Assembly (NCBI RefSeq): GCF_007097145.1
Contig: NZ_VJVZ01000011.1
Coordinates: 124,001-188,000, forward strand
Direction: 5' to 3'
DNA: 64,000 bases
Source: Flavobacterium zepuense
GTDB lineage: Bacteria > Bacteroidota > Bacteroidia > Flavobacteriales > Flavobacteriaceae
Part shown: positions 47,577-56,826 of the stretch, in pieces
How the letters are laid out: every line of letters begins with the position of its first letter
Numbering within the stretch: the stretch's first letter is position 1
Notes under the pieces: model-generated
The model's database searches: none
What the model saw: only the letters and a program-made list of their open reading frames with translations
What the model was told of the DNA's origin: nothing
Made by a program: the position numbers and the translations under genes

Positions 47577-49232
47577 ATGAATAAGCGTTCTCTTTTTATA
47601 AAGATTTTTCTTTTTTCTTTAAGTTTTGTTTTCATGATGTCGTGCGATACGGATTACGACCAATTAGGGTCTGACGTGGTAGACGGCGACATTCACAACA
47701 ATATTATAAAATTTGAGCCGGGTATTGCGGCTTATGATATGCCAACAGGCAGTGTACAAAGTAATAATATGGAGGTTAACACCCTTGGGGCATACAATCA
47801 CCCTATATTTGGCACTACCGTAGCCAGCTTTGTATCACAATTAGAGCTTGGTACAACAGCCCCAACGTTCGATCAGCCTGTTTTAGACTCTGTATACCTT
47901 TACGTGCCTTACCACAGCACATTAGCTGTTACAGCAGCTGATGGATCGAGCACTTACACGTTAGATTCTATTTATGGCGATACAACTAATGCACCCACCT
48001 TTAGGTTAAGTGTTAAAAAGAACAACTTCTTTTTGCGTGATGCTGATGCAAGTAACAATAGTACTGTTGCCCAGAAATATTATACCAGTGACAGGGCTTT
48101 GATTGAAGGCGCGGGAGGCGAAAGCCTTTTAGCCGATGATGCAGGTACAGCTATAGAGGGAGTAGATTTTAGATACAGTGCTGCCGAAGTACACCGTAAA
48201 GCAACACCTCCGGGTGGTACGCTAAAAACGGTAGAGAACCTTGCGCCGGGTATGTTCTTAAATTTAAATAAGAGTATTTTCCAGACGCTTATTATAGATG
48301 CCCAAAATAGCGGGAACCTTGCTAATAACAACGTGTTTAAAAACTATTTTAGGGGTATTTATTTTAAGGCAGAACAAATAGGCGATAATTCTACTATGGC
48401 GGCTCTTAAATTTGCCAGCGGTGTTATTACCATGCGTTACAGGGATGTAACCCGTACCAACGGTACCATAGTGCTTAACGATGATGGTACTATAAAATAT
48501 ACCTACAAAACATTGTTGCTAAACCTTAAAGGTAATACCATAAACTTTTTAGAGAATACTGCTGTGCAACCGGCATATCTTGCGGCCATAAATACATCTA
48601 CACCCATTACGGGCGACTCAAGGCTTTATGTTAAAGGAGGAGAAGGATCGGCGGCGTATATAGATATCAATCCAAACGATATTGAGTCGCTTAAAGCATT
48701 AAACAGTACCGGTAACGGCATACTTATTAATGAGGCTAACCTTGTGTTTTATGTAGATAAAGCGGCAATGGCGGGTGGCGTTAATGATGATATTACAGAT
48801 CCATTGCGTGTGTTTTTATACGATGTAAACAACAAAAGGCCGGTATACGACTATTATACCGATGTAACCAGTGTTAATGGTTTTCCTAAATATCAAAAAT
48901 ATGTTTATGGCGGTATTGCAGAATATGATGCTACAGATAATGCCAGGGTGGCACGTTATAAAATACGAATTACAGACCATATAAATAACCTGGTAAATAA
49001 AGATTCTACCAATGTAAAACTGGGGTTGGTAGTAACAGAGAGTATTACCATTACGGGTAATAGTGCTGTTAAAACCCCATTTAATGCAGGCACACAGCAG
49101 GTTCAGGCTGTGCCGGCCGCATCTGTTATGCACCCTTTTGGTACTGTTCTTTTTGGGAACAATATACCGGTGGGTGATCCTAATTATGACAAGCGCCTTA
49201 AGCTTGAAGTTTATTACACAAAACCTGATTAA
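47577..49232 (+). CDS. DUF4270 family lipoprotein
   Basis: A 551-residue lipoprotein. The signal peptide and lipobox (FMMSCDTDYDQLG) put the acylated Cys at 23. The body contains repeated beta-strand segments (FGTTVASFVSQLELG, PVLDSVYLYVPYHS) typical of DUF4270, found only in Bacteroidota and of unknown function. It is likely to be on the cell envelope. It lies 21 bp after the synthase-like gene and 9 bp before glmS, so its product may be tied to cell-wall sugar supply, though no link is shown. Confidence 0.9.
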   Translation: MNKRSLFIKIFLFSLSFVFMMSCDTDYDQLGSDVVDGDIHNNIIKFEPGIAAYDMPTGSVQSNNMEVNTLGAYNHPIFGTTVASFVSQLELGTTAPTFDQPVLDSVYLYVPYHSTLAVTAADGSSTYTLDSIYGDTTNAPTFRLSVKKNNFFLRDADASNNSTVAQKYYTSDRALIEGAGGESLLADDAGTAIEGVDFRYSAAEVHRKATPPGGTLKTVENLAPGMFLNLNKSIFQTLIIDAQNSGNLANNNVFKNYFRGIYFKAEQIGDNSTMAALKFASGVITMRYRDVTRTNGTIVLNDDGTIKYTYKTLLLNLKGNTINFLENTAVQPAYLAAINTSTPITGDSRLYVKGGEGSAAYIDINPNDIESLKALNSTGNGILINEANLVFYVDKAAMAGGVNDDITDPLRVFLYDVNNKRPVYDYYTDVTSVNGFPKYQKYVYGGIAEYDATDNARVARYKIRITDHINNLVNKDSTNVKLGLVVTESITITGNSAVKTPFNAGTQQVQAVPAASVMHPFGTVLFGNNIPVGDPNYDKRLKLEVYYTKPD

Positions 49233-49241
49233 TTAAATAGT

Positions 49242-51089
49242 ATGTGCGGAATTGTAGGTTATATAGGGCACAGGCAGGCATACCCCATTATTATTAAAGG
49301 CTTAAAAAGGCTGGAATACAGGGGTTATGATAGTGCAGGAGTTGTATTATATGACGAAACAGGCCTTAAACTTAGCAAAACTAAGGGTAAGGTAAGCGAC
49401 CTTGAAGAAAGGGCCGAAAAAGAAATTACTACCACAGGTAACATAGGCATAGGTCACACACGCTGGGCTACGCACGGTGTGCCGAATGATGTAAATTCGC
49501 ACCCGCACCTTTCTAACTCAGGCAACTTAGTTATTGTACACAACGGAATTATAGAAAATTATGAGCCTCTTAAAAAAGAGCTTATAAAAAGGGGTTACGT
49601 ATTTCATTCGGATACCGATACCGAAGTTTTAGTAAACCTTATAGAAGAAGTAAAAAAACAGGAACACATTAAACTGGGCAAAGCAGTGCAAATTGCCTTA
49701 AACCAGGTTGTGGGTGCTTATGCCATTGCTGTTTTTGATAAGCAAAACCCCGATGAAATTGTGGCCGCCCGTTTGGGTAGCCCACTTGCAATTGGTGTGG
49801 GCGAAGGCGAATTCTTTGTAGCGTCTGACGCTTCACCGTTTATTGAGTATACTCCTAACGCGGTGTATCTTGATGATGAGGAAATGGCTATCATCAGCCT
49901 TAAAAAACCGCTTAAAATTCGCAAAATTAAAGACGACTCGTTAGTTGACCCTTACATACAGGAGCTGCAAATGAACCTTGAGCAGATAGAAAAAGGCGGT
50001 TTTGACCACTTTATGCTTAAAGAGATCTATGAGCAGCCTAATGCTATTAAAGATACTTTTAGGGGTAGGATCCGCGTATCCGAAGGTATTGTTAAGCTGG
50101 CAGGTGTAGAGGATAACCTTCAGAAGTTTATGAATGCCGACAGGATTATTATTATTGCCTGTGGTACAAGCTGGCATGCCGGCCTTGTGGCAGAATATAT
50201 TTTTGAGGAGTTTGCACGCATACCTGTAGAGGTAGAATATGCATCAGAATTTAGGTACCGTAACCCGGTTATCCGCCCTAACGATGTGGTTATTGCCATA
50301 TCACAATCGGGCGAAACGGCCGACACCCTTGCTGCCATTAAACTGGCAAAAGAGCGCGGTGCGTTTGTGTTTGGTGTTTGTAACGTGGTAGGATCAAGCA
50401 TATCACGCGAAACACACAGCGGTGCTTACACACACGCCGGCCCGGAAATTGGGGTGGCTTCTACAAAAGCATTCACAACCCAAATTACCTTGTTAACACT
50501 AATGGCGTTGCGTATATCGCGTGCTAAGGGTGCTATGCCAAGGGCAGATTACTTCCGCTACTTACAGGAGCTGGAAATGATCCCTGAGAAAGTAGAACAG
50601 GCTTTACAAACTAATTTAGAAGTGCAAACCATTGCATCTATATATAAAGATGCGCCTAACTGCCTTTACCTGGGCAGGGGATATAATTTCCCGGTAGCCT
50701 TAGAGGGTGCGCTTAAGCTAAAAGAGATATCGTACATTCACGCCGAGGGTTACCCTGCGGCAGAGATGAAGCACGGCCCTATTGCACTTATAGATGAGCG
50801 TATGCCTGTTGTAGTTATTGCGCCTAAACAGGAGCATTATGATAAGATAGTAAGCAACATACAGGAAATTAAATCACGTAGCGGTAAAATTATTGCCATT
50901 GTAACTAAAGGCGATACGCAGGTTAAAGCCCTGGCCGACCATGTTATTGAGATCCCGGAAACCAGCGACGCTTTATCGCCGTTGTTAACTACTATTCCGC
51001 TTCAGTTATTAAGCTACCATATTGCGGTTATGCGTAACTGTAATGTAGACCAGCCAAGAAATTTAGCAAAATCGGTTACGGTGGAGTAG
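49242..51089 (+). CDS. glmS: Glutamine-fructose-6-phosphate aminotransferase (isomerizing)
   Basis: A 615-residue enzyme making glucosamine-6-phosphate from fructose-6-phosphate and glutamine, the entry to amino-sugar and cell-wall synthesis. Cys2 of MCGIVGYIG is the glutaminase nucleophile; the first 240 residues are the class II amidotransferase, followed by two SIS sugar-isomerase domains (SQSGETADT near 355, and the KLKEISYIHAEGYPAAEMKHGP catalytic region), ending DQPRNLAKSVTVE. No glmS ribozyme lies upstream, only a 9-bp gap from the DUF4270 gene. A terminator follows. Confidence 0.98.
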   Translation: MCGIVGYIGHRQAYPIIIKGLKRLEYRGYDSAGVVLYDETGLKLSKTKGKVSDLEERAEKEITTTGNIGIGHTRWATHGVPNDVNSHPHLSNSGNLVIVHNGIIENYEPLKKELIKRGYVFHSDTDTEVLVNLIEEVKKQEHIKLGKAVQIALNQVVGAYAIAVFDKQNPDEIVAARLGSPLAIGVGEGEFFVASDASPFIEYTPNAVYLDDEEMAIISLKKPLKIRKIKDDSLVDPYIQELQMNLEQIEKGGFDHFMLKEIYEQPNAIKDTFRGRIRVSEGIVKLAGVEDNLQKFMNADRIIIIACGTSWHAGLVAEYIFEEFARIPVEVEYASEFRYRNPVIRPNDVVIAISQSGETADTLAAIKLAKERGAFVFGVCNVVGSSISRETHSGAYTHAGPEIGVASTKAFTTQITLLTLMALRISRAKGAMPRADYFRYLQELEMIPEKVEQALQTNLEVQTIASIYKDAPNCLYLGRGYNFPVALEGALKLKEISYIHAEGYPAAEMKHGPIALIDERMPVVVIAPKQEHYDKIVSNIQEIKSRSGKIIAIVTKGDTQVKALADHVIEIPETSDALSPLLTTIPLQLLSYHIAVMRNCNVDQPRNLAKSVTVE

Positions 51090-51110
51090 GTTCTCTGTAC
51101 AATTATATAC

Positions 51111-51146
51111 TAACCCCTTAGGAATTTCTTAAGGGGTTTTTTGATT
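51111..51146 (+). terminator. Terminator after glmS
   Basis: AACCCCTTA and TAAGGGGTT arms around a nine-base loop, then TTTTGATT. Confidence 0.75.
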
Positions 51147-51225
51147 GAAAATTTTGTATGTTTGAGGAAGTTTGGGTCGGCAATGTTATACCGGACCAAA
51201 ATTTTTAGTTTCAAATACCTACAAT

Positions 51226-52002
51226 ATGGTTTATGCTATTGTTTTAGTGCTGGCAGCGCTTGCAGGCTTCTTTTTATATAAAAAACCCAAGAAAGGTGTG
51301 GTGGAGGTTTTTCCTCAGGGGTGGGAGGAACTGTTGCAGGAAAATGTGCATTTTTACAGGGAATTGCCTGCCGACAGGCAACCTGAATTTAGGCAGCGCA
51401 CGATGCAGTTTTTAAGCGAGGTGTATATTGAGGGCGTAGAGCTTGAAATTACCGACCTTGATAAAATACTCGTTGCATGTAGCGCGGTTATCCCGGTTTT
51501 TGGGTTTAAAGAGTGGCATTACTATAACTTAAGCGGTGTGTTGCTTTACCCCGATTATTTTAATAACGAACTGGAGTTTGCCGATACCGCCGCATCGCGC
51601 AACATTGGTGGGCTGGTAGGTTCGGGCAGGTTCGAAAAGCAAATGATTTTGAGCAGGAGGGCACTTTACCATGGCTTTGAAAATACTACCGACAAAAGCA
51701 ATACCGGCATTCATGAATTTGTGCATTTAATAGACAAAATGGATGGCGCTACCGATGGTATCCCGGAGCAGTTACTGGCCAAACAGTACACAATACCGTG
51801 GATCGATCTAATGCACAAAACCATGGAGGAGATTAATGATGATAAGTCAGATATCCGCGAATATGGGGGTACCAACCAGGCGGAGTTTTTTGCAGTCGTA
51901 TCGGAGTATTTCTTTGAACGCCCTGATTTGCTGGAATCCAAACACCCTGAACTTTTTAAGATGTTGCAGATGTGTTTTAATCCGGGGGAGCAAGCTGTTT
52001 AA
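51226..52002 (+). CDS. M90 family zinc peptidase (MtfA-like)
   Basis: A 258-residue peptidase. One transmembrane helix (MVYAIVLVLAALAGFFLYKK) anchors it; the soluble part bears HEFVH (His163, Glu164, His167) with a GIHEFVHLIDKMDG context as in MtfA of enterobacteria, and a downstream EFFAVVSEYFFERP segment carrying the third ligand. MtfA cleaves substrates of sugar phosphotransferase regulation in E. coli; here the membrane anchor is an addition. I start at 51226, the Met opening the helix, because an ATG at 51172 would add eighteen polar residues. Confidence 0.88.
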   Translation: MVYAIVLVLAALAGFFLYKKPKKGVVEVFPQGWEELLQENVHFYRELPADRQPEFRQRTMQFLSEVYIEGVELEITDLDKILVACSAVIPVFGFKEWHYYNLSGVLLYPDYFNNELEFADTAASRNIGGLVGSGRFEKQMILSRRALYHGFENTTDKSNTGIHEFVHLIDKMDGATDGIPEQLLAKQYTIPWIDLMHKTMEEINDDKSDIREYGGTNQAEFFAVVSEYFFERPDLLESKHPELFKMLQMCFNPGEQAV

Positions 52003-52060
52003 GGATTGTTGAAAGCTGCCCGTTACTTCCAAATAGTTTTCACACACTATAAAACTAAAT

Positions 52061-52091
52061 TTTGTTTTTGTTCTCTTTTAAGATAACTTTG
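52061..52091 (+). promoter_or_regulatory. Promoter of the toxin-antitoxin pair
   Basis: TTTG at 52061-52064 and TAACTTTG at 52084-52091 with exactly 19 bases between. The ATG of the toxin gene at 52097 lies only five bases further, so the transcript is predicted to be leaderless or nearly so. Confidence 0.65.
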
Positions 52092-52096
52092 CGTCT

Positions 52097-52429
52097 ATGG
52101 CAAGAACAATTATATTTTACGAAAATCATTTTATCAGGTTCTACCAAGAGCAGGATGAAAAGATAAAAAGTAAAATTCAATATGTTCTTGAATTGATCAA
52201 GCAGGTAGACCGTGTACCTGAGAAATTTTTAAAGCATCTATCAGGCACGGATGGATTATATGAGATAAGGGTAGAATATCAATCGAATATTTACAGAATA
52301 TTTTGCTGCTTTGATGAAGGTAAATTGGTTGTGCTTTTTAATGGCTTTCAGAAGAAAAGCCAAAAGACACCCAAAAATGAGCTGGAGAAGGCGACAGAGT
52401 TAATGAACGAATATTTTCAAAAGAAATAG
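52097..52429 (+). CDS. higB: RelE/HigB-like toxin of a toxin-antitoxin system
   Basis: A 110-residue protein of the RelE/ParE superfamily, phage-derived Gp49/HigB branch. Visible are the alpha-beta layout, GTDGLYEIRVEYQSNIYRIFCCF (the core sheet with the usual positive Arg residues) and VLFNGFQKKSQKTP. HigB-type toxins cut mRNA on the ribosome and are held by an HTH antitoxin. The gene is two bases from the antitoxin gene, toxin first, as is typical of HigBA. Its ATG lies next to the promoter element. Confidence 0.86.
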   Translation: MARTIIFYENHFIRFYQEQDEKIKSKIQYVLELIKQVDRVPEKFLKHLSGTDGLYEIRVEYQSNIYRIFCCFDEGKLVVLFNGFQKKSQKTPKNELEKATELMNEYFQKK

Positions 52430-52431
52430 CT

Positions 52432-52731
52432 ATGGACAAATACAACAACATACAGTCGTTTGACGAACTGATTAATTTAGAACATGGAATAATCGGTACA
52501 GAGAGCAGGAATAAATATGAAGAAAGTTCGCAAATGTTCATAATAAGCGAAATGCTTAAAGAGGCTCGTAAGGATGCTAACCTTACGCAGGAACAACTGG
52601 CGGAAAAAACCGGGACAAAGAAAAGCTATATTTCAAAAATTGAAAATGGTAAAGGCAATATCCAGCTGTCTACACTAATCCGGATCTTTGAAGTAGGGCT
52701 TAACAAGAGGATTGGTTTAACTTTTCTGTGA
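52432..52731 (+). CDS. higA: HigA-like antitoxin with XRE helix-turn-helix
   Basis: A 99-residue protein. Residues 1-40 are a hydrophilic toxin-binding region; 42-95 form an XRE-type helix-turn-helix (LKEARKDANLTQEQLAEKTGTKKSYISKIENG). It should bind the toxin and repress the pair's promoter. It starts two bases after the toxin stop. The KKSYISKIENGKGN recognition segment is typical of HigA/MqsA-like antitoxins. Confidence 0.86.
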   Translation: MDKYNNIQSFDELINLEHGIIGTESRNKYEESSQMFIISEMLKEARKDANLTQEQLAEKTGTKKSYISKIENGKGNIQLSTLIRIFEVGLNKRIGLTFL

Positions 52732-52780
52732 AGATTAAATTCCCGTACAATTTCCCGAGAGCTAAATACTTAAAATAGCT

Positions 52781-53242
52781 ATGATGAAAAATTTTTCAGA
52801 CCCATGGAATTTTCATAATTCGGATAAAGGTCTTATATCGCCGAACGGCTTGTACAAAGTCATTTATCACAACCTAAATGAAATTGCAATGGGTGCGCCC
52901 TTAGGGGGTAAATGTTTTCTTGAAATTGGAGAAAACCAAAAATTTAAAATTAATGATTGGTGTGCAGGTCCACCGGTTTGGGATGTTAGTGGGCACTATT
53001 TGGCAATCCCTGTATGGATGAAAGTTGCCTTTAGAGGAACGATACAGAAGATGGGAGTTTTAGATTTGAACACTTTGGAATTAACTATATTTTCAAAAAC
53101 ATTTAAAGTTCTTGATTTGCATTCATTTGATGGCAAGATAATCAAAGCTATAAACAGTCCTGTTTTTAAACCAGCAGATGTAATTTTCAACATCGAAAAT
53201 GAAAAAAAAGAAAAAATGGTAAAGTTGATAGAGTCATCATAA
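52781..53242 (+). CDS. Hypothetical protein next to the toxin-antitoxin pair
   Basis: A 153-residue protein without signal peptide or membrane segment, opening MMKNFSDPWNFHNSDKG. I do not recognise it. The strand-rich centre (GGKCFLEIGENQKFKINDWC, HYLAIPVWM) could be a beta-propeller-like or immunity-protein-like fold. It begins 49 bp after the antitoxin gene in the same direction and may be co-transcribed or a separate small gene. Composition is AT-rich. The Met at 52784 is an equally good start. Confidence 0.65.
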   Translation: MMKNFSDPWNFHNSDKGLISPNGLYKVIYHNLNEIAMGAPLGGKCFLEIGENQKFKINDWCAGPPVWDVSGHYLAIPVWMKVAFRGTIQKMGVLDLNTLELTIFSKTFKVLDLHSFDGKIIKAINSPVFKPADVIFNIENEKKEKMVKLIESS

Positions 53243-53370
53243 TTCTACTAACTGACTGGCTTTTTTACTTCTTATCGCAACAATTTCTCAAAACAACCCG
53301 TGCTGCAATAACATTTGATAGTGTATTTACCAAAAAGGGCTTTTTTATTACAAAAAACGCAATAGTTTAA

Positions 53371-53403
53371 TTTGCATAATTCAGTAATAAAAAACTATCT
53401 TTG
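53371..53403 (+). promoter_or_regulatory. Promoter of atpD-atpC
   Basis: TTTG at 53371-53374 and TATCTTTG at 53396-53403, with 21 bases between; a leader of about 55 bases precedes the ATG at 53465. Confidence 0.6.
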
Positions 53404-53464
53404 CACCCGAGAAAAATAAGATTTCTCGCAAACGATAAATAGCTGTTTAATAAATACATAAGCA

Positions 53465-54976
53465 ATGTCTAAAGTAATAGGAAAAGTTGCACAGATTATC
53501 GGGCCGGTGGTAGATGTGGTGTTTAACACCGAAAATGCCGCGCTTCCAAAAATTTATGATTCGTTAGAAATCACCAAAAAAGACGGTACATTACTGATAC
53601 TTGAGGTACAATCGCACGTGGGCGAAAATACCGTTCGTACCATATCTATGGACTCTACAGATGGTTTAAGCAGGGGCCAGGAAGTTATTGGTACCGGCGC
53701 TCCCATCCAGATGCCTGTTGGTAGCGATATCTACGGACGTTTGTTTAATGTAATTGGCGACGCTATAGATGGCCTTGGCGACCTGCCTAAAGCAGGTGAC
53801 AGTGGATTACCTATCCACCGCTCAGCCCCAAGATTTGAAGACCTTTCAACTTCATCGGAAGTTTTATTTACCGGTATTAAAGTAATCGACCTTATTGAAC
53901 CTTATGCAAAAGGTGGTAAGATTGGATTATTTGGTGGTGCAGGTGTTGGTAAAACGGTACTTATCCAGGAGTTGATCAATAATATAGCCAAAGGCCACGG
54001 TGGTCTTTCGGTATTTGCAGGAGTTGGTGAAAGAACCCGTGAGGGGAATGACCTACTTAGAGAGATGCTTGAGTCGGGTATTATTAAATATGGCGACGAC
54101 TTTATGCACTCTATGGAAAACGGCGGATGGGACCTATCCAAAGTTGACAAAGCAGGCATGAGGCAATCTAAGGCTACATTTGTTTTCGGACAGATGAATG
54201 AGCCGCCAGGAGCCCGTGCACGTGTTGCCCTTTCCGGCCTTACTATTGCAGAATATTTTCGTGATGGTGCCGGCGAAGGACAAGGTAAAGACGTACTTTT
54301 CTTCGTAGATAACATTTTCCGTTTTACACAGGCAGGATCTGAGGTATCGGCACTATTGGGCCGTATGCCATCTGCGGTAGGTTACCAGCCTACACTTGCT
54401 ACAGAGATGGGTGCTATGCAGGAGCGTATTACATCTACCAAAAAAGGGTCTATTACATCGGTTCAGGCGGTATACGTACCTGCGGATGACTTAACCGACC
54501 CGGCACCGGCTACAACCTTTGCCCACTTAGATGCTACAACTGTACTTAGCCGTAAAATTGCCGAGCTTGGTATATACCCTGCGGTAGATCCACTGGATTC
54601 TACATCAAGGATACTTACCCCGCTTATTCTTGGCGATGAGCATTATAACACTGCCCAAAGGGTAAAAGAGATACTACAAAAATACAAGCAGCTACAGGAT
54701 ATTATTGCTATCCTTGGTTTGGAAGAGCTTAGTGAGGAAGATAAACTATCTGTAAGCCGCGCACGCCGTGTACAGCGTTTCCTTTCTCAGCCGTTCCACG
54801 TAGCAGAGCAGTTTACAGGTATACCGGGTGTACTTGTAGATATTAAAGATACCATTAAAGGCTTTAACATGATTATTGATGGCGAGTTAGACCACCTTCC
54901 GGAGGCTGCCTTTAACCTTAAAGGTACCATTGAAGATGTTATAGAGGCCGGACAAAAAATGTTAGCTGAAGCGTAA
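53465..54976 (+). CDS. atpD: F1 ATP synthase beta subunit
   Basis: A 503-residue catalytic subunit. P-loop GGAGVGKT is at 157-164, the GERTREGNDLL segment at about 192 holds the catalytic Glu, and the FRFTQAGSEVSALLGRMPSAVGYQPTL run is the nucleotide-binding core. It makes ATP in the F1 head. It is followed by atpC after 80 bp; the other atp genes are not in the window, in line with the split operon of many Bacteroidota. Confidence 0.98.
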   Translation: MSKVIGKVAQIIGPVVDVVFNTENAALPKIYDSLEITKKDGTLLILEVQSHVGENTVRTISMDSTDGLSRGQEVIGTGAPIQMPVGSDIYGRLFNVIGDAIDGLGDLPKAGDSGLPIHRSAPRFEDLSTSSEVLFTGIKVIDLIEPYAKGGKIGLFGGAGVGKTVLIQELINNIAKGHGGLSVFAGVGERTREGNDLLREMLESGIIKYGDDFMHSMENGGWDLSKVDKAGMRQSKATFVFGQMNEPPGARARVALSGLTIAEYFRDGAGEGQGKDVLFFVDNIFRFTQAGSEVSALLGRMPSAVGYQPTLATEMGAMQERITSTKKGSITSVQAVYVPADDLTDPAPATTFAHLDATTVLSRKIAELGIYPAVDPLDSTSRILTPLILGDEHYNTAQRVKEILQKYKQLQDIIAILGLEELSEEDKLSVSRARRVQRFLSQPFHVAEQFTGIPGVLVDIKDTIKGFNMIIDGELDHLPEAAFNLKGTIEDVIEAGQKMLAEA

Positions 54977-54986
54977 AAATAGTTTT

Positions 54987-55010
54987 CAGTTTACAGCTTA
55001 CAGTTTACAG
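54987..55010. repeat. Short direct repeat between atpD and atpC
   Basis: CAGTTTACAG occurs at 54987-54996 and 55001-55010, fourteen bases apart, within an AT-rich spacer. Confidence 0.4.
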
Positions 55011-55056
55011 TAGCTGAACTGTTAACCGTTAACTTAAAACTTTTAACTAAAAGAAT

Positions 55057-55344
55057 ATGTTATCATTAGAAATAGTATCGCCGGAAGGCCATTTGTTTAA
55101 AGGCGCGGTAACATCGGTTACTGTACCGGGTGTAGATGGCGAGTTCCAGATGCTTAACCACCACGCTAACATCGTTTCGATATTGGCAGAGGGTAGCATC
55201 AAGATCGCGGTCCCTGATTTTAAGGCAAACACTTCGTTTTCGGATAAGTTTGTACGATCAGATAAAGACCAAAAGTTCTTATTGCCAATAAAATCAGGCA
55301 CACTTGAACTTAAAGACAACAGAATCATTATTTTGGTTGATTAA
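55057..55344 (+). CDS. atpC: F1 ATP synthase epsilon subunit
   Basis: A 95-residue epsilon subunit covering the N-terminal beta-sandwich (LSLEIVSPEGHLFKGAVTSVTVPGVDGEFQMLNHHANIV). The C-terminal two-helix regulatory domain of the ~135-residue E. coli protein is missing, as usual for Bacteroidota, so inhibition of the rotor by that arm is lacking. It caps the central stalk. Followed by a strong terminator. Confidence 0.95.
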   Translation: MLSLEIVSPEGHLFKGAVTSVTVPGVDGEFQMLNHHANIVSILAEGSIKIAVPDFKANTSFSDKFVRSDKDQKFLLPIKSGTLELKDNRIIILVD

Positions 55345-55362
55345 AATTCATCTATACTTACT

Positions 55363-55398
55363 AAAAAACCCTTTCCATTAGTGTGGAAAGGGTTTTTT
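55363..55398 (+). terminator. Terminator after atpC
   Basis: AAAAAACCCTTTCCA and TGGAAAGGGTTTTTT arms around a six-base loop. Confidence 0.85.
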
Positions 55399-55489
55399 TA
55401 TGCAAGGCACTCATCACTAATAAAATGTCTGCCTGCTGCGTTTATATAACATAATCTTTAGTATTTTAGAGACAGTATAGCACAGCAAT

Positions 55490-56089
55490 ATGGTTAAAAC
55501 TACAAATGATATTATTATAAGCGAAAGGGAGCGCCCGGTTTGGCAAAGCGTTTTGGCCACGGTATCTTATGTGCTCATGGTAATTTTTATTGGGCTAATG
55601 ATCTATGGGGTATATGAGCTGCCCGGCAGGCAGGGCTTTAAGGCGTTTGTAAGTTGTTTTAACTGTGCCGTTTTTATGCTGGTGTTTGGGTTGCGGTTCT
55701 CTGTGGTTACCAGTATTTGTTTTGATATGGCTACCCGCCGTTATAAAAAGGAATACAGGGTTGGCCGCGTAAAATTTGGCCGCTGGAAACAGCTGCCCGA
55801 AATTGAATATGTGTCGGTTTTTAAACAGGCAATTGTATTGCCCGGAGAAGACAATGCCCATATGTATACCGTAAACGTATGGTACGGGCACAACCAACAC
55901 TTTACTATTTACACTAAGGCCGACGGTAAGCCTGCCTACGATATGGCATTATTTATTGCCACACGCCTAAAAGTAGATATGTTAGATGCCACCGACCCCC
56001 AAAATAAAATATGGATAATGCCTTATGCCGAAACCGATAGTTTTGCATTACCCCCTGCAAACATAAACAATAAAGGGCTGGGCTTTTAG
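55490..56089 (+). CDS. Membrane protein of unknown function, paralog 1
   Basis: A 199-residue protein with two hydrophobic helices (about 20-46 and about 55-78) and a cytosolic part with KFGRWKQLPEIEYVSVFKQ (about 96-114). The same LPE(I/T)EYVSVF segment and an LLDAT motif recur in the gene at 56827-57405, so the two are paralogs. I do not recognise the family; the two-helix anchor with a beta-rich head resembles small bacterial PH-like domain proteins. The genes are separated by a minus-strand secreted-protein gene and repeat relics. Confidence 0.7.
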   Translation: MVKTTNDIIISERERPVWQSVLATVSYVLMVIFIGLMIYGVYELPGRQGFKAFVSCFNCAVFMLVFGLRFSVVTSICFDMATRRYKKEYRVGRVKFGRWKQLPEIEYVSVFKQAIVLPGEDNAHMYTVNVWYGHNQHFTIYTKADGKPAYDMALFIATRLKVDMLDATDPQNKIWIMPYAETDSFALPPANINNKGLGF

Positions 56090-56094
56090 AGGGA

Positions 56095-56508
56095 TTATTG
56101 CCTGTTGTTTACGCTCTTAGGTAATTCATTACCACATGGAGCACTGTTGCTTTGCGGGCTAAGTATCAAACTGCGTTTACCCCAAAGGTCGGCTATTGCA
56201 TTTATGGTTACAGTGTAGTTACCCTGTGTGGCTATTTTAGTATACGTAACATTCGCATTTTTATGGTGGCTCGGGATGGGTTTGTCGTAGCCCATAGATA
56301 AGTTAAGGTAGGCTTGCCCCTCAAGCACATTGATGTTATCAACCTGTACTGTAATAGATGAGCCTCTTTTTATAGGATCTATAATGATGCTTTTGTTTAA
56401 TATAAGCCCATCTAAGTCACTACTTGTATTGTTAAATAAAGTAAGATTTACCTGGGCATTTATGGCTTGCGTTGCAAGTAATAGCAAGAATAGTATTAGT
56501 TTTTTCAT
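56095..56508 (-). CDS. Small secreted protein of unknown function
   Basis: A 137-residue protein with a signal peptide (MKKLILFLLLLATQAINAQ) and strand-rich mature part (VNLTLFNNTSSDLDGLILN, ITVQVDNINV). No family recognised. One cysteine near the end (SAPCGNELPKS) cannot pair within the chain. Lies between the two paralogs on the opposite strand, its stop 5 bp from the first paralog. Confidence 0.7.
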   Translation of the reverse strand: MKKLILFLLLLATQAINAQVNLTLFNNTSSDLDGLILNKSIIIDPIKRGSSITVQVDNINVLEGQAYLNLSMGYDKPIPSHHKNANVTYTKIATQGNYTVTINAIADLWGKRSLILSPQSNSAPCGNELPKSVNNRQ

Positions 56509-56826
56509 GGTAAGGAAATTTGTTGTGTTGAAAACCTTACAAATACCTTACCAGTAATAGAATAGCAGCAAAACATTATATTTGTCTAAAGCCGATTTAA
56601 GCAATTGAATTCCGTGGCTTGGCCATGGGCAACATATACCCGTGATACTGTAGGGTATGATGCTCAAAACTTTAGTCAGGGGTGGTAGGATAGTAATAAT
56701 TTTCGGCTTGAGCCGAATGTGAAGTGAAGACTGAATTTGGAGTTAAATAGTGGGTGCGGATATAAAATATCTGTACATAAACCTTCATTCACGTTTTATT
56801 GCTACTTTTAACATAACAAACATATT
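56509..56826. other. Intergenic region with decayed GGCT/AGCC repeats
   Basis: 318 bp without a gene. A diverged copy of the 3643-3697 repeat pair is present: GTGGCTTGGCCATGGGCAAC near 56614 and a hairpin TTCGGCT/AGCCGAA at 56702-56717. No open frame, tRNA or terminator supported. Confidence 0.55.
56702..56717. repeat. Palindrome of the dispersed GGCTnnAGCC family
   Basis: TTCGGCT and AGCCGAA arms around TG. Same word class as the hairpins near 3643-3697. Confidence 0.55.

Noticed and set aside
49180..49242. glmS ribozyme upstream of glmS
   Set aside because: Only 9 bp separate glmS from the preceding gene and no ribozyme-like fold fits.
53325..53350. Hairpin CCAAAAAGGGCTTTTTT as terminator before atpD
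   Set aside because: The stem is A/T only apart from one or two pairs, too weak to support.
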